DNA of 64,000 bases from Nannocystis sp. RBIL2. Its GTDB lineage: Bacteria; Myxococcota_A; Polyangia; Nannocystales; Nannocystaceae. The position numbers and the translations under genes were made by a program. The notes below the pieces were generated by a model that was not told the origin of the DNA, did no database searches, and saw only the letters and a program-made list of their open reading frames with translations. Positions 11,180 through 24,292 of this stretch are shown piece by piece; positions within the stretch are counted from its first letter, which is position 1, and every line of letters begins with the position of its first letter. The stretch covers positions 1,704,001 to 1,768,000 of the forward strand of contig NZ_JAPNJW010000001.1 of the NCBI RefSeq assembly GCF_026626745.1, written 5' to 3'.

Positions 11180-12063
11180 GACGAGCGCGACGAGCAAACC
11201 GAGCAGGCGTGGACCGCGAGCTGGCCTGAAGGACCTGAATTTCTTCTTCTCCCGGTCCGAGCTTCTACTCTCCGCAGATTCTGCGCCGCGCCGGTCGAGC
11301 CTCGAGTCGGCTTGCGCGGTGAAGGTCTGGAGGTCCGAGGAATGCGCCTGGCCTCGGCGGAGAGGGCGGGTCGGATAGACATCCCATGCTCGCTCGGTGG
11401 ACGGGGCGGCAGGCGGACCGCCGGCCGAAGACGGCGCGGTGGTCCAGCGGAAGGCTCGGCGGAGGAGGTACTGGCTCGTGCGCTTGTTGGCCACGCGACG
11501 CTCGTTGCACCGCTCGTGCGGCACCAAAGCGCCGGAAACGGCCAGAATTGCTGCGCAAACGGGTGTGGACAAGAACGCGCCGGCGGACGACCCCAACGCC
11601 AGTTGGGTCGCGGACCCAACCAGCATTGGGGTTGGCCCAGTCGCTTCGAGGCATCGTCGGCGCGGGCTCGTTCCCGCAGACCACCGCGGTCGACCGACGG
11701 GAGCCGCTACGGGCATCCAGACCCGGTGGGCCTCGCGCGCGTCGTCACCGACGGACGCACGCAGCCGGGCCTGTTCCTTGACTACCGCTCCGCCGCGAAC
11801 CGGCGCTGGGCGAGCGCGCGGCTGCAGGCGACGCACGGGTTCGCCAGCAGGTACCCCGCGGACGACGACGGCATCTGCGTCGCCCTGTGAACCGCCCCCC
11901 TAGTCGCGGCTCTGGCGCGTTGCGACATTCATCCGCGGATCCGCGCATGAGCGCGACGAGCTGCACCGTCGTCGACCGGCGCCGGCAGCGGCAATCTCAC
12001 CGGCTCGTTGTGGGTAGTGTGGTTCTGCGTCCGAGTTATGCGAGCCTGTAGTCCGATCAGCGG
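11180..12063. other. Gene-poor stretch between the exported protein and the hybrid kinase
   Basis: I see no secure gene. It contains a strong imperfect hairpin (11591-11631). On the plus strand at 11696-11890 there is a stretch that reads like a protein end (FLDYRSAANRRWASARLQ, then DDDGICVAL and stop) but has no recognisable start or family; it could be a relic. The last 170 bases should hold the promoter of the hybrid kinase. TAGTCC at 12049, 9 nt before the ATG at 12064, is a weak -10 candidate. Confidence 0.4.
11591..11631. repeat. Long imperfect inverted repeat (19-bp arms, 3-nt loop)
   Basis: The arms are 11591-11609 and 11613-11631, with 16 of 19 positions paired around a GCG loop. 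The sequence is CCCCAACGCCAGTTGGGTC followed by its near complement. No T-run follows on either strand, so it is not a standard intrinsic terminator. It sits in the gap between divergently oriented genes and may be a regulator site or a relic of a mobile element. Confidence 0.6.
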
Positions 12064-17283
<5,220 letters not shown>

Positions 17284-17289
17284 ACCGGG

Positions 17290-17295
17290 TATCAT
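17290..17295 (+). promoter_or_regulatory. -10-like hexamer (TATCAT) 6 nt before the GST start
   Basis: TATCAT lies right after the stop of the hybrid kinase, followed by GGGACC and then the ATG at 17302. There is no Shine-Dalgarno. The spacing predicts a leaderless message, so the GST need not depend on readthrough from the kinase gene. No good -35 is present. Confidence 0.4.
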
Positions 17296-17301
17296 GGGAC
17301 C

Positions 17302-17904
17302 ATGCTCAGGCTCTACTACTCAGCCATGACCTCGGCCTTCCGTTGCCGCTGGACGCTCGAGGAGACCGGTCTTGCCCATGAGGTCGTCCACCTCAGCCTC
17401 GCGCGCGCCGAGCACAAGTCAGCCGAGTACCTGAAGATCCACCCGCTCGGCAGCGTGCCGGCACTCGTCGACGGCGATCAGGTCGTGCTCGAATCGGCGG
17501 CGATCTGCATGTACATCGCGGAGAAAGATCCCGAGCGCCGACTCGTGCCCCCCGAGGGGTCGATCGCCCGCGCGCACTACTATCAGTGGATCTTCTTCAG
17601 CATGACGAACATCGACAGCATGGTGCATGGCCCCTACCTGCGGGCATTCCCGCGGCCGCCCGAGCTGCGCAGCACCGCGGCGACCGACGACGAACGGGCT
17701 GCCCTGCGCCGCTACCTGAACCTGCTCGACGACCGCCTCGCGGCCGGCTGGGTGCTCGGGCAGCATTTCACCACGGCCGACATCATCCTCGGCGGCTTGC
17801 TCGAATGGGCCGACGTCTGCGGCCTGCTCCGCGACGCCGGCCCCGCCGAGGGCTACCTGGCCCGCCTGCGCGAGCGCCCGGCGTTCCGGCGCGCCGCCGA
17901 CTGA
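17302..17904 (+). CDS. Glutathione S-transferase family protein
   Basis: A 200-residue protein of normal GST length. The thioredoxin-like N-terminal domain begins MLRLYYSAMTSAFRCRWTLEE and carries the cis-Pro element GSVPALV and the gamma-glutamyl-binding LESAAICMYIAE. An all-helical C-terminal domain follows, with the N-capping-type motif HFTTADIILGGLLEWAD. It should be cytoplasmic and conjugate or reduce electrophiles with glutathione or a similar thiol; the substrate cannot be read from sequence. It starts 18 bp after the hybrid kinase stop, on the same strand. Confidence 0.88.
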   Translation: MLRLYYSAMTSAFRCRWTLEETGLAHEVVHLSLARAEHKSAEYLKIHPLGSVPALVDGDQVVLESAAICMYIAEKDPERRLVPPEGSIARAHYYQWIFFSMTNIDSMVHGPYLRAFPRPPELRSTAATDDERAALRRYLNLLDDRLAAGWVLGQHFTTADIILGGLLEWADVCGLLRDAGPAEGYLARLRERPAFRRAAD

Positions 17905-18076
17905 CGGTTCACGCCGCCGCGCTCGCGCGAGAATTCGTGTTCGTTGCAGCCCTCTACGGGCTCGCCGACGAGCTCGCTGCGAAGTGATGATAACGGCGAG
18001 GATCGCGTCGTCGTCGCCCTGCCGCGACGCTTCCCTCCGGCGCCGCTCGCACGGGCTCGCCGAGCTCGCGGTTCGG

Positions 18077-18307
18077 CTGGGTCTGAGCGGGGACGTGACG
18101 CCCGACGGCGCCCACGCCACCATCGCCACCCGCATCGACCACTACAACAACCACCGCCTTCACAGCGCGATCGGCTACGTCAGCCCGCGCGACAAACTCC
18201 TCGGACGCGAGACCGAGATCTGGGCCGGCCGCGATCGCAAGCGAGAGGCAGCCCGAGAGCTCCGACGCAAGCGCCGAGAATTGGACCACCTCGGCACCCC
18301 CGCGTAA
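18077..18307 (+). pseudogene. C-terminal remnant of an IS3-like transposase
   Basis: The last 75 residues (IDHYNNHRLHSAIGYVSP, then DKLLGRETEIWAGRDRKR) match the end of the rve-type integrase core of IS3-family transposases. The DDE residues before it are absent. Upstream reading to 17984 does not look like transposase. No inverted repeats were recognised on either side. It marks an old insertion between the GST and the lipoprotein. Confidence 0.75.
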
Positions 18308-18491
18308 CTTCTCTCGACCCTCCACTTCACCCTCAGCGTCTCCGTTCGTCAACCCACCCTCTGTCCCGTTCACGCTGAGCCAATACAATGTCGGGGAGCG
18401 CGCCGAGCGTGACATCTTCGTCGTGGAGACACGCACGTCCTCCTCGAACCTCACGCTGGCGGTCCTCGCCGCCGTCGGGCATGCTGAGCCC

Positions 18492-19781
18492 ATGGCTTGG
18501 ATCGTCTGGCGAAGCATGCATGCATGGGGCGTCGCTGCGGGGCTGCTGACCGGCTGCGGACCCGGAACCTCCACAGTGACCGGCACCGACTCGAGTGACA
18601 GCACCGCCGCCGAGTCGAGCGCCAGCGACACGGGGCCGGGCACCGATTTCCCCGACCCGACCACCTCCGGCGCGACCGAAACCGGCGCGACCGAAACCGG
18701 CGCGACCGACCCGAGCCCCACCGACGCGACCTCGCAGTCGACCGTCACCGTGACCAGCGGCCCCGACACCGATGGCGGTCATACCGACGAGACCTCCGAC
18801 ACTGTCTCGATGCCCGACCCTGGCGTCCCCCTCGGCCGGTTCACCTGCGAGGGCGCCCGCTGGAGCTTCGTCGAGCCGACGCTGAGCCGGCCCGGGCACG
18901 CCCGCATCGACTCGCGCGGGCACATGCGCGTGACGAGCTCGGGGTCGGTCCTCGATTTCGACATGGACGGCAACCTGGTCGGCCAGATCGACCCGCCCAA
19001 GCCGTGGGGCTGGGGCGGCATCGACGCAGCCGACAACCTCTACGTCTCGTTCCGCGACGAAATGGCCGGGCGCAAGCGGCTGCGCAAGTTCGACGTGACC
19101 GGCGCGATGCTGTGGGAGAACGATCGCGGGCCCCTCGACAGCGACTTCTCCGGCCGGGTGACGGTCGCGCCCGACGGCACGACGCTGGTCAGCGACAAGT
19201 TCAGTGACCGCCTCGAGCGCTACGACGCCAGCGGCGCGGTGATCTGGGACAAGGTGATCGCCGACAAGCCGTTCCGCGAGCCGTCGGCCATGAACTCGGC
19301 CGGCGTCGCCGTCGCGCTGGGCCACGGCGCCGACGGAGCCGTCCTCGCCCTCGCGCCCGACGCGAGCGTGCTGTGGGAGCACCCGTTCTCGAGCCAACCC
19401 GAGGCTCTCGCCGACATCGACGAGAGCGGCCACGTGGTCGCGGTGACGCGCGACTGGCCGGCCCGGGTGATCCGCCTCGCGCCCGACGGCGCGCAGCAGT
19501 GGTTCCTCGACCTGGAGGCTCCGGAGCTCGTCGATACCTACGTCGGCGCGATCGCCACGAACGACGCCGGCCAGACCGCCCTGGCCTTCAGCGGCACCCT
19601 GAACGGCGCGGCCATGGCCATGGCCATGCGGCTCACGCCGAACGGCGACACCGAGGTCCGCGTCTGTGACTCCGCCAGCGAGGCCCAGGCGATCGCTATC
19701 GACGAGGCCGGCGTGATCTACCTGGCCGGAATCGTGTGGGCCGAGGACGGCGAGCACCTGTTCGCTACCGCCCTCGATTGA
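18492..19781 (+). CDS. Lipoprotein with beta-propeller (NHL/PQQ-like) domain
   Basis: A 429-residue protein. The start at 18492 gives a lipoprotein signal (AWGVAAGLLTGCGPGTST). A Ser/Thr/Asp-rich stalk follows to about residue 110, with the short repeat ATETGATETGAT. The rest is a run of beta-propeller blades with spaced repeats (LDFDMDGNLVGQI, LRKFDVTGAMLW, LERYDASGAVIW, IRLAPDGAQQWF). Such proteins sit on the outer face of the envelope and may bind sugars or proteins; no catalytic motif is evident. A strong hairpin follows the stop at once. Confidence 0.8.
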   Translation: MAWIVWRSMHAWGVAAGLLTGCGPGTSTVTGTDSSDSTAAESSASDTGPGTDFPDPTTSGATETGATETGATDPSPTDATSQSTVTVTSGPDTDGGHTDETSDTVSMPDPGVPLGRFTCEGARWSFVEPTLSRPGHARIDSRGHMRVTSSGSVLDFDMDGNLVGQIDPPKPWGWGGIDAADNLYVSFRDEMAGRKRLRKFDVTGAMLWENDRGPLDSDFSGRVTVAPDGTTLVSDKFSDRLERYDASGAVIWDKVIADKPFREPSAMNSAGVAVALGHGADGAVLALAPDASVLWEHPFSSQPEALADIDESGHVVAVTRDWPARVIRLAPDGAQQWFLDLEAPELVDTYVGAIATNDAGQTALAFSGTLNGAAMAMAMRLTPNGDTEVRVCDSASEAQAIAIDEAGVIYLAGIVWAEDGEHLFATALD

Positions 19782-19783
19782 TC

Positions 19784-19811
19784 GCAGCCCCGCGGCGGGC
19801 CGCGGGGCTGC
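19784..19811 (+). terminator. Hairpin after the propeller lipoprotein
   Basis: A perfect 12-bp stem (GCAGCCCCGCGG with its complement) and a 4-nt CGGG loop begin 2 nt after the TGA. There is no T-run, as is common in G+C-rich genomes. It also lies between this gene and the convergent serine hydrolase. Confidence 0.7.
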
Positions 19812-20155
19812 GGACGGCCCGCACCTGTACGCGGTTGCGAGCGGCGCGCGGGCGCGAATCGTACGACCCGGGCAGACCTCGGCCTGCGGCAATTCAAACG
19901 ACCCCGGCCGCCGTGCGAGCGGTGGCCGCGTCCTACGATTCCATGTCGCGTAGTCCGACGCGCGTCCGATCGCCCGCGCCTGGTGGACGGCGCGAGGCAC
20001 CACGACCAGCCCGGGCGAGACGACCGCCGTAGAGACCGGCGAGACCCACGAGACCACGAGCTCATGGATGGCGAAGCCGTGCGAGCCGCGAGCGCTCCGA
20101 ACGCCGGCGCGAGCGAGCGCGTCGGCGTCCGGGGCTCGCTCGGCGCGCGAGGAGT
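19812..20155. other. Intergenic stretch without a recognised gene
   Basis: About 340 bp between two convergent genes. I see no coding pattern, Shine-Dalgarno or repeat beyond the hairpin at its left edge. Confidence 0.4.
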
Positions 20156-21967
20156 CTAATCCTCGCAGCAGAGGGTGCCGGCCCAGTTCTCGCTGGTGTT
20201 GATCGCGCAGCCGCCGAACCATTCGTTGGTGGTGTCTTGCCAGCCGCACTTGAGCCAATTGCAGGTGTTGCCGAGGAGGTCGGTCTGCGTGTCGGTGCAG
20301 ACCCGCATCGGCGCCGCGCTGCCTCCGCAAGCGGTACCGCTGCCCTGCGGGAAGGCGCTGCAATTGTTGGTCCCGCCGGACGCGCTGCGGTCGAGCGCGT
20401 CGTCGGTCCAGTAGTGGTAGAGCGGCATCTCGTTGGCGGCCGCGTTCTTGTTGTGGTACTCGAGCGCGCTGCACGTGTGGAAGCCGGTCGCGCACAGATT
20501 TTCTCTGTTGGCGAAGGTCACGCTGCCGGCGCAGCCGAACATCGTCTGGTCGTAGAAGCGCTGGATCGACTTGACGTCCGCGCTGCGGGCGCAGCCGTCG
20601 TCGCCGCCCGGCGGGACGGCCGAGACTCGGATGTCGTTGTACGCTTCATCGATGGCACCGCTCGGGTCCGGGCCGCCGTTCGCGTAGAACAGATAGGCCG
20701 TGTCATGCTGGGGAAACAGGACGATCCGCGAGCGAGCGTGGGACCCGTCCAGGGGCAGCGCTCCGCCGTGGTCCATGCTCGACCACTCGAAGCCGGTGGT
20801 CGAGCCCTGCGCGATGTGCCAGCCGTACTCGTAGTCCCAGGTCGACGTCATGGCAGCCTCGCGGATCGGCCGTACGGCCGCGTTGCGGTTCCGCATCATC
20901 TGCGTGGCGTACCGAGCCCAGTCCTGCATGTTGATCGCCATGTTGCCGGCCCCGGTGTAGAGGCCGTACGGATCGGTGTTCGGGTCGGCGAGGGTGTAGG
21001 GCGTCAAGGTCGCGCCGCTGGACCACATGTAATGGCCGGTCGACAGCAGCGGGTGCGTCGAGAACGAGAAGTACTGCTCCCACACGGCTTGCTGCGCGGG
21101 GGTGCCCGAGAAGCCCGACGGGCTGCGGGCGAGCTCGGGCGGCCGCGTCCACAGGAACGAGGCGTCCATGTCCCAAGGGTCGACGAATTGCGACTTGACG
21201 TAGTTCTTCAGCGGCTGGTTCGTCCAGTACTCGACGATCGCCTGGGCGAAGTGGAAGCCCACGTTCGAGTAATCCTCCACGCCCACCGAGCCGTCCGTGC
21301 AGGCGGCGCTCCCCGCGAAGTGGATCGCCTTGGCGCGAAGGGCGGTCTGGGAGTTCAGGTTCTGCCATCCGCTCGGCCAGGCGACGTTGCAGCCGGTGTC
21401 GTTGAAGCCGGCCCGGTGCGCCACGAGAGACCGCAGAGTCGCTTCGTCGGTGAGAGTCGTGCTGTGCCAGGTCGTCACGAACGGCGCTGCTTCCCAGAGC
21501 GGGGTGTCCCACTCGAGCGTCGAGTTCTGCTCGATCAGGTACGAGAGCGCCAACACCGTCATGTTCTTGCTGTTCGACCCGATGTTGAAGACGGAGTCGT
21601 CGTCGATGACGTCGGTGTTGTACTTGTTGAAGCCCGACCTGCCGAACGCTGCGATGTGATTGCCGCGGACGACCGCGACCAGCATGCCCGACGTCTCGGG
21701 GCTCGCCGACGGCGGCGTCAGATCGGCCAGGTAGCTGTCGAGGTTGATCACGGACGGCAGCGTCTGCGGCACCGAACGGCTCGGCTTTGTCGGCTCGCGC
21801 AGGTCGCCGATCTCGAGGGCGGGGGCCGTGGGCTCGGCGGCTGCGGGCCCGGCGTCGTCGGCGTCGGCTTCGCCGGCGGCGTCCGGATCGCACGCAAACA
21901 TCGGGACGAGAGCACACGAGAACAGAGCGACGGAGGCCGTCGTGATGACATTCTTGCTGATGCGCAT
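20156..21967 (-). CDS. Class C beta-lactamase-family serine hydrolase lipoprotein with Cys-rich tail
   Basis: A 603-residue protein. The signal peptide ends in a lipobox-like region (CALVPMFAC). The penicillin-binding fold carries S131-N-S-K134 (FNIGSNSKNMT), the Tyr-x-Asn element DYSNVGF and a late HGG (MDHGGALPL). From about residue 465 a separate domain of some 140 residues with about ten Cys follows (GCARSADVKSIQRFYDQ to GTLCCED). It probably hydrolyses a peptide or ester outside the cytoplasm. The ATG at 21967 is preceded by AAGGG and a direct repeat. It is co-oriented with the protease and sigma genes, but 210 bp separate it from the protease. Confidence 0.85.
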   Translation of the reverse strand: MRISKNVITTASVALFSCALVPMFACDPDAAGEADADDAGPAAAEPTAPALEIGDLREPTKPSRSVPQTLPSVINLDSYLADLTPPSASPETSGMLVAVVRGNHIAAFGRSGFNKYNTDVIDDDSVFNIGSNSKNMTVLALSYLIEQNSTLEWDTPLWEAAPFVTTWHSTTLTDEATLRSLVAHRAGFNDTGCNVAWPSGWQNLNSQTALRAKAIHFAGSAACTDGSVGVEDYSNVGFHFAQAIVEYWTNQPLKNYVKSQFVDPWDMDASFLWTRPPELARSPSGFSGTPAQQAVWEQYFSFSTHPLLSTGHYMWSSGATLTPYTLADPNTDPYGLYTGAGNMAINMQDWARYATQMMRNRNAAVRPIREAAMTSTWDYEYGWHIAQGSTTGFEWSSMDHGGALPLDGSHARSRIVLFPQHDTAYLFYANGGPDPSGAIDEAYNDIRVSAVPPGGDDGCARSADVKSIQRFYDQTMFGCAGSVTFANRENLCATGFHTCSALEYHNKNAAANEMPLYHYWTDDALDRSASGGTNNCSAFPQGSGTACGGSAAPMRVCTDTQTDLLGNTCNWLKCGWQDTTNEWFGGCAINTSENWAGTLCCED

Positions 21968-21976
21968 GTTTACCCT

Positions 21977-22005
21977 TGTTGTGTAGTTACCGCTGTTGTG
22001 TAGTT
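21977..22005 (-). promoter_or_regulatory. Direct repeat upstream of the serine hydrolase
   Basis: The 12-mer AACTACACAACA (minus strand) occurs at 21977-21988 and 21994-22005, a 17-bp period, ending 10 bp before the ATG. It is unusually A+T-rich for this genome. It could be an operator, or the promoter itself with TA-rich hexamers. No regulator is assigned. Confidence 0.45.
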
Positions 22006-22177
22006 TACCATTAACCGAAAGAACATTGGACCAGCGGGCGCGAGCAGTCGAGTCCACGACTCGATATTGCGAAATAGGGAGTCAGCGCCATGCCCGCTCC
22101 TTACCACGTGCAGTCTGCCGTCGTCCGCTACATCGGTACCCCGCGAGCCCGGAGGACAGCCGATTCTCGTGACTTCC

Positions 22178-23548
22178 TCACATGCACGCCGGAGTCTCGC
22201 CCCCACAGTCCGACACCAAGCAGTCGGCGTCGCCGCTACTATCTACACCCCACAGGCTGCGCCACGTGAGGATATTCCCCCTGTTCGTGGGTTCAATGCG
22301 GATCGCCTGCGAGTTGTAGGTGACCTGGTCGGAGCATTCATAGGTCGACCCGTCCCACTCACAAAAGGCATCGGAGCCGCCATCAGCCGACGTACACGGG
22401 CTGCGGTGGATGCCCCAGATCCAGGGGCCATCCGTCTCGTACGAGTAGTAGGGACCACCGCTGTGCCCCCCGCTGGTGTCATGCGCAGTGGCGAAGACCC
22501 GCTCCTCGCCGCTGACCGGATCGGGCGCGCGGAGCTTGCCGGACACGATATTGCGCGTGAAGCTGTCGCCGAACAGGCGGTTCGCCCCCCCTCCGCTCCA
22601 CAGCGTGGGATCAGGCCCCCACGCGTTACACGTCAAACCTGCACCTGGAACCCCGTTCGCCGTGTCGATCTGCACGGGGTAGCCCCTATTGTACAGGTCC
22701 TTGGCCTGCAGCGCCGCGTCGGCCTCGTACCCGTAGCCCATCCAATCGTTGACGAGCCGGGACTCGACGATGACCAGCGCGTAGTCGAACAGTCCGGCGT
22801 CCGAAGCGCCCGCCGCCCATTCCGGCGGGACGTAGACGCGCTCGACGGGCGCGGAGCCGACACTCGCCGCCCCGGCACTGAACCCCGGGAACCACTGAAG
22901 GCTGCCGAAGGGACAAGAACCGCCCCGGGGCCATACACAATGAGCAGCAGTGAGTACGTGGACGGGCCCGATCTGGGTCCCGGTGCACCCGGCGCCGTTG
23001 CCGAAGGTCCCGATGATGTTGAACGGGTATCCGCTCGACGTCACACACCCTGCCGTGCTCGTCGGCGCGAAGCAATCGCGAGTGTCCGCGCTGCCGCTGA
23101 CACCCTCCAGGGGGTCCACTGGAGCGGCCGAGAGCGTCGCCCTTTCTCCGTCGAGGACCCCTGGAGCAGCGGTGCTGCGGGACAGGTCTGGCGGCGCCCC
23201 CTCGACGACGCCGGGGTCGACGACGGCGCGGCTAGGACGTCCGTAGCCCTCCTTCTCGGCGAGAGCTACCAGGCGCTCGCGGAGGTCACGGGCGAGGAGC
23301 GGGATCTTCGTGCCGCTCGCCAGCGTGTGGAAGGTCGGCTCGCGGAGCCCGAGCTCGTTGCCGATCCAGGATTCGCGCGCATCCAGGGTCGTGAGCTCGG
23401 GATTTTCGATCGTGTTCGGGTCCCCCGCGAGCGGGAGCTCCGACGAGACGATGGCCTGCTCCCCTTGGACGGCGGGCTCGCACGCGAAGAGCGGAAGTGT
23501 GAATGAGAAAAGTGGAAGGTGGCGCGCGAAACCGTGAAATTTGTTCAC
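22178..23548 (-). CDS. Trypsin-like serine protease lipoprotein (catalytic triad intact)
   Basis: A 456-residue protein with a signal ending in a lipobox-like segment (FTLPLFAC). A pro-region of about 150 residues comes first. The chymotrypsin fold then carries H203 (HVLTAAHCVW), D255 (LFDYALVIVE) and S363 (GGHSGGPYYS). Its last 100 residues align with the end of the kinase fusion at 24293-26533: IHRSPCTSADGGSDAFC here against IHRSACSDADGGSAEFC there. It begins 42 bp after the sigma factor stop and is probably cotranscribed with it. It likely acts in the periplasm or at the cell surface. Substrate unknown. Confidence 0.88.
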   Translation of the reverse strand: MNKFHGFARHLPLFSFTLPLFACEPAVQGEQAIVSSELPLAGDPNTIENPELTTLDARESWIGNELGLREPTFHTLASGTKIPLLARDLRERLVALAEKEGYGRPSRAVVDPGVVEGAPPDLSRSTAAPGVLDGERATLSAAPVDPLEGVSGSADTRDCFAPTSTAGCVTSSGYPFNIIGTFGNGAGCTGTQIGPVHVLTAAHCVWPRGGSCPFGSLQWFPGFSAGAASVGSAPVERVYVPPEWAAGASDAGLFDYALVIVESRLVNDWMGYGYEADAALQAKDLYNRGYPVQIDTANGVPGAGLTCNAWGPDPTLWSGGGANRLFGDSFTRNIVSGKLRAPDPVSGEERVFATAHDTSGGHSGGPYYSYETDGPWIWGIHRSPCTSADGGSDAFCEWDGSTYECSDQVTYNSQAIRIEPTNRGNILTWRSLWGVDSSGDADCLVSDCGGETPACM

Positions 23549-23590
23549 GCCAAGGTAGTGATCGAGGGCCCCAGTTTGTTCGGTTGGTCG

Positions 23591-24220
23591 TCACGATTTC
23601 GTCAGGTCCTGAACGGTGCCGCGAATCGCGCGGAAGTACGAGTCGAGCCCGTGCAGTGTCTCGTCGGCGAGCACCGGGGTGCCGGACATCGCCTTGACGG
23701 CCAGGCGCAGGCGTTCGCGAGCTCGGCTGACGCGCCCCCCGATGGTCCCCGCGGGGACATCGAAGATCTCGGCGAGCTCGCGCGCCGTGAGGGCCTCATA
23801 GTCCTTGAGCTCGAGCAGCAGCTGATCGTCCAGCGAGAGCGAACGGAGACCCCGGATGAGCAGCGCCTCGTGTTCCCTGAGCGCGAACAGCGACGTGATC
23901 GAGCGCTCGACGTGTTCGATGTCGACGCCATCTTGCGCCGGATCGAAGCGCTCCCGGTCGCGTCGGCTGCGACGCAGGTGCTCGACGAGCTTCCATCGCG
24001 CGATGCCGAAGAGGTAGGTGCGCACCGAAGATTCGCCGCGGAAGCGGTCCTGGCGGGCGCAGAGGGTCTCGAACGTATCTTGCGTCAGGTCGGCGCTCGC
24101 CTGTTCGCCGACCTTGCCCCAAAAGAACATGAAGAGGGGTCGATAGTGACGCGCGACGAGCGCCTGGCCCGCGCGTCGATCGCCCTCCCGCCACCGCTCG
24201 AGGAGCAACTCATCTTGCAT
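23591..24220 (-). CDS. ECF-type RNA polymerase sigma factor
   Basis: A 209-residue protein with sigma region 2 (LTQDTFETLC, then YLFGIARWKLVEHLRR) and region 4 (LTARELAEIFDVPAGTIGG, RVSRARERLR). I prefer the ATG at 24220 because TATCGT lies 7 nt before it; a GTG at 24229 is in frame. No anti-sigma gene is adjacent. Instead the trypsin-like lipoprotein follows on the same strand, and the kinase-pseudoprotease diverges from the same 70-bp gap. Control by phosphorylation or by partner binding to the kinase is therefore a fair guess, but no more. Confidence 0.88.
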   Translation of the reverse strand: MQDELLLERWREGDRRAGQALVARHYRPLFMFFWGKVGEQASADLTQDTFETLCARQDRFRGESSVRTYLFGIARWKLVEHLRRSRRDRERFDPAQDGVDIEHVERSITSLFALREHEALLIRGLRSLSLDDQLLLELKDYEALTARELAEIFDVPAGTIGGRVSRARERLRLAVKAMSGTPVLADETLHGLDSYFRAIRGTVQDLTKS

Positions 24221-24227
24221 GCGGGCC

Positions 24228-24233
24228 ACGATA
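24228..24233 (-). promoter_or_regulatory. -10-like hexamer (TATCGT) for the ECF sigma gene
   Basis: On the minus strand TATCGT is followed by seven bases and the ATG at 24220. No sigma-70-like -35 is seen at 17 nt, so the gene may depend on another sigma factor, perhaps its own. Confidence 0.35.
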
Positions 24234-24254
24234 ACCCAGCCATCGTTCTAGCGG

Positions 24255-24283
24255 TTGCTTCGGGTATCTCACGCTGCTAGCGT
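24255..24283 (+). promoter_or_regulatory. Sigma-70-like promoter of the kinase-pseudoprotease gene
   Basis: TTGCTT at 24255-24260 and TAGCGT at 24278-24283 are separated by exactly 17 nt, with the ATG 9 nt after the -10. The arrangement matches the promoters at 38078, 54709 and 58998. Confidence 0.6.
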
Positions 24284-24292
24284 GGCGCGGCG

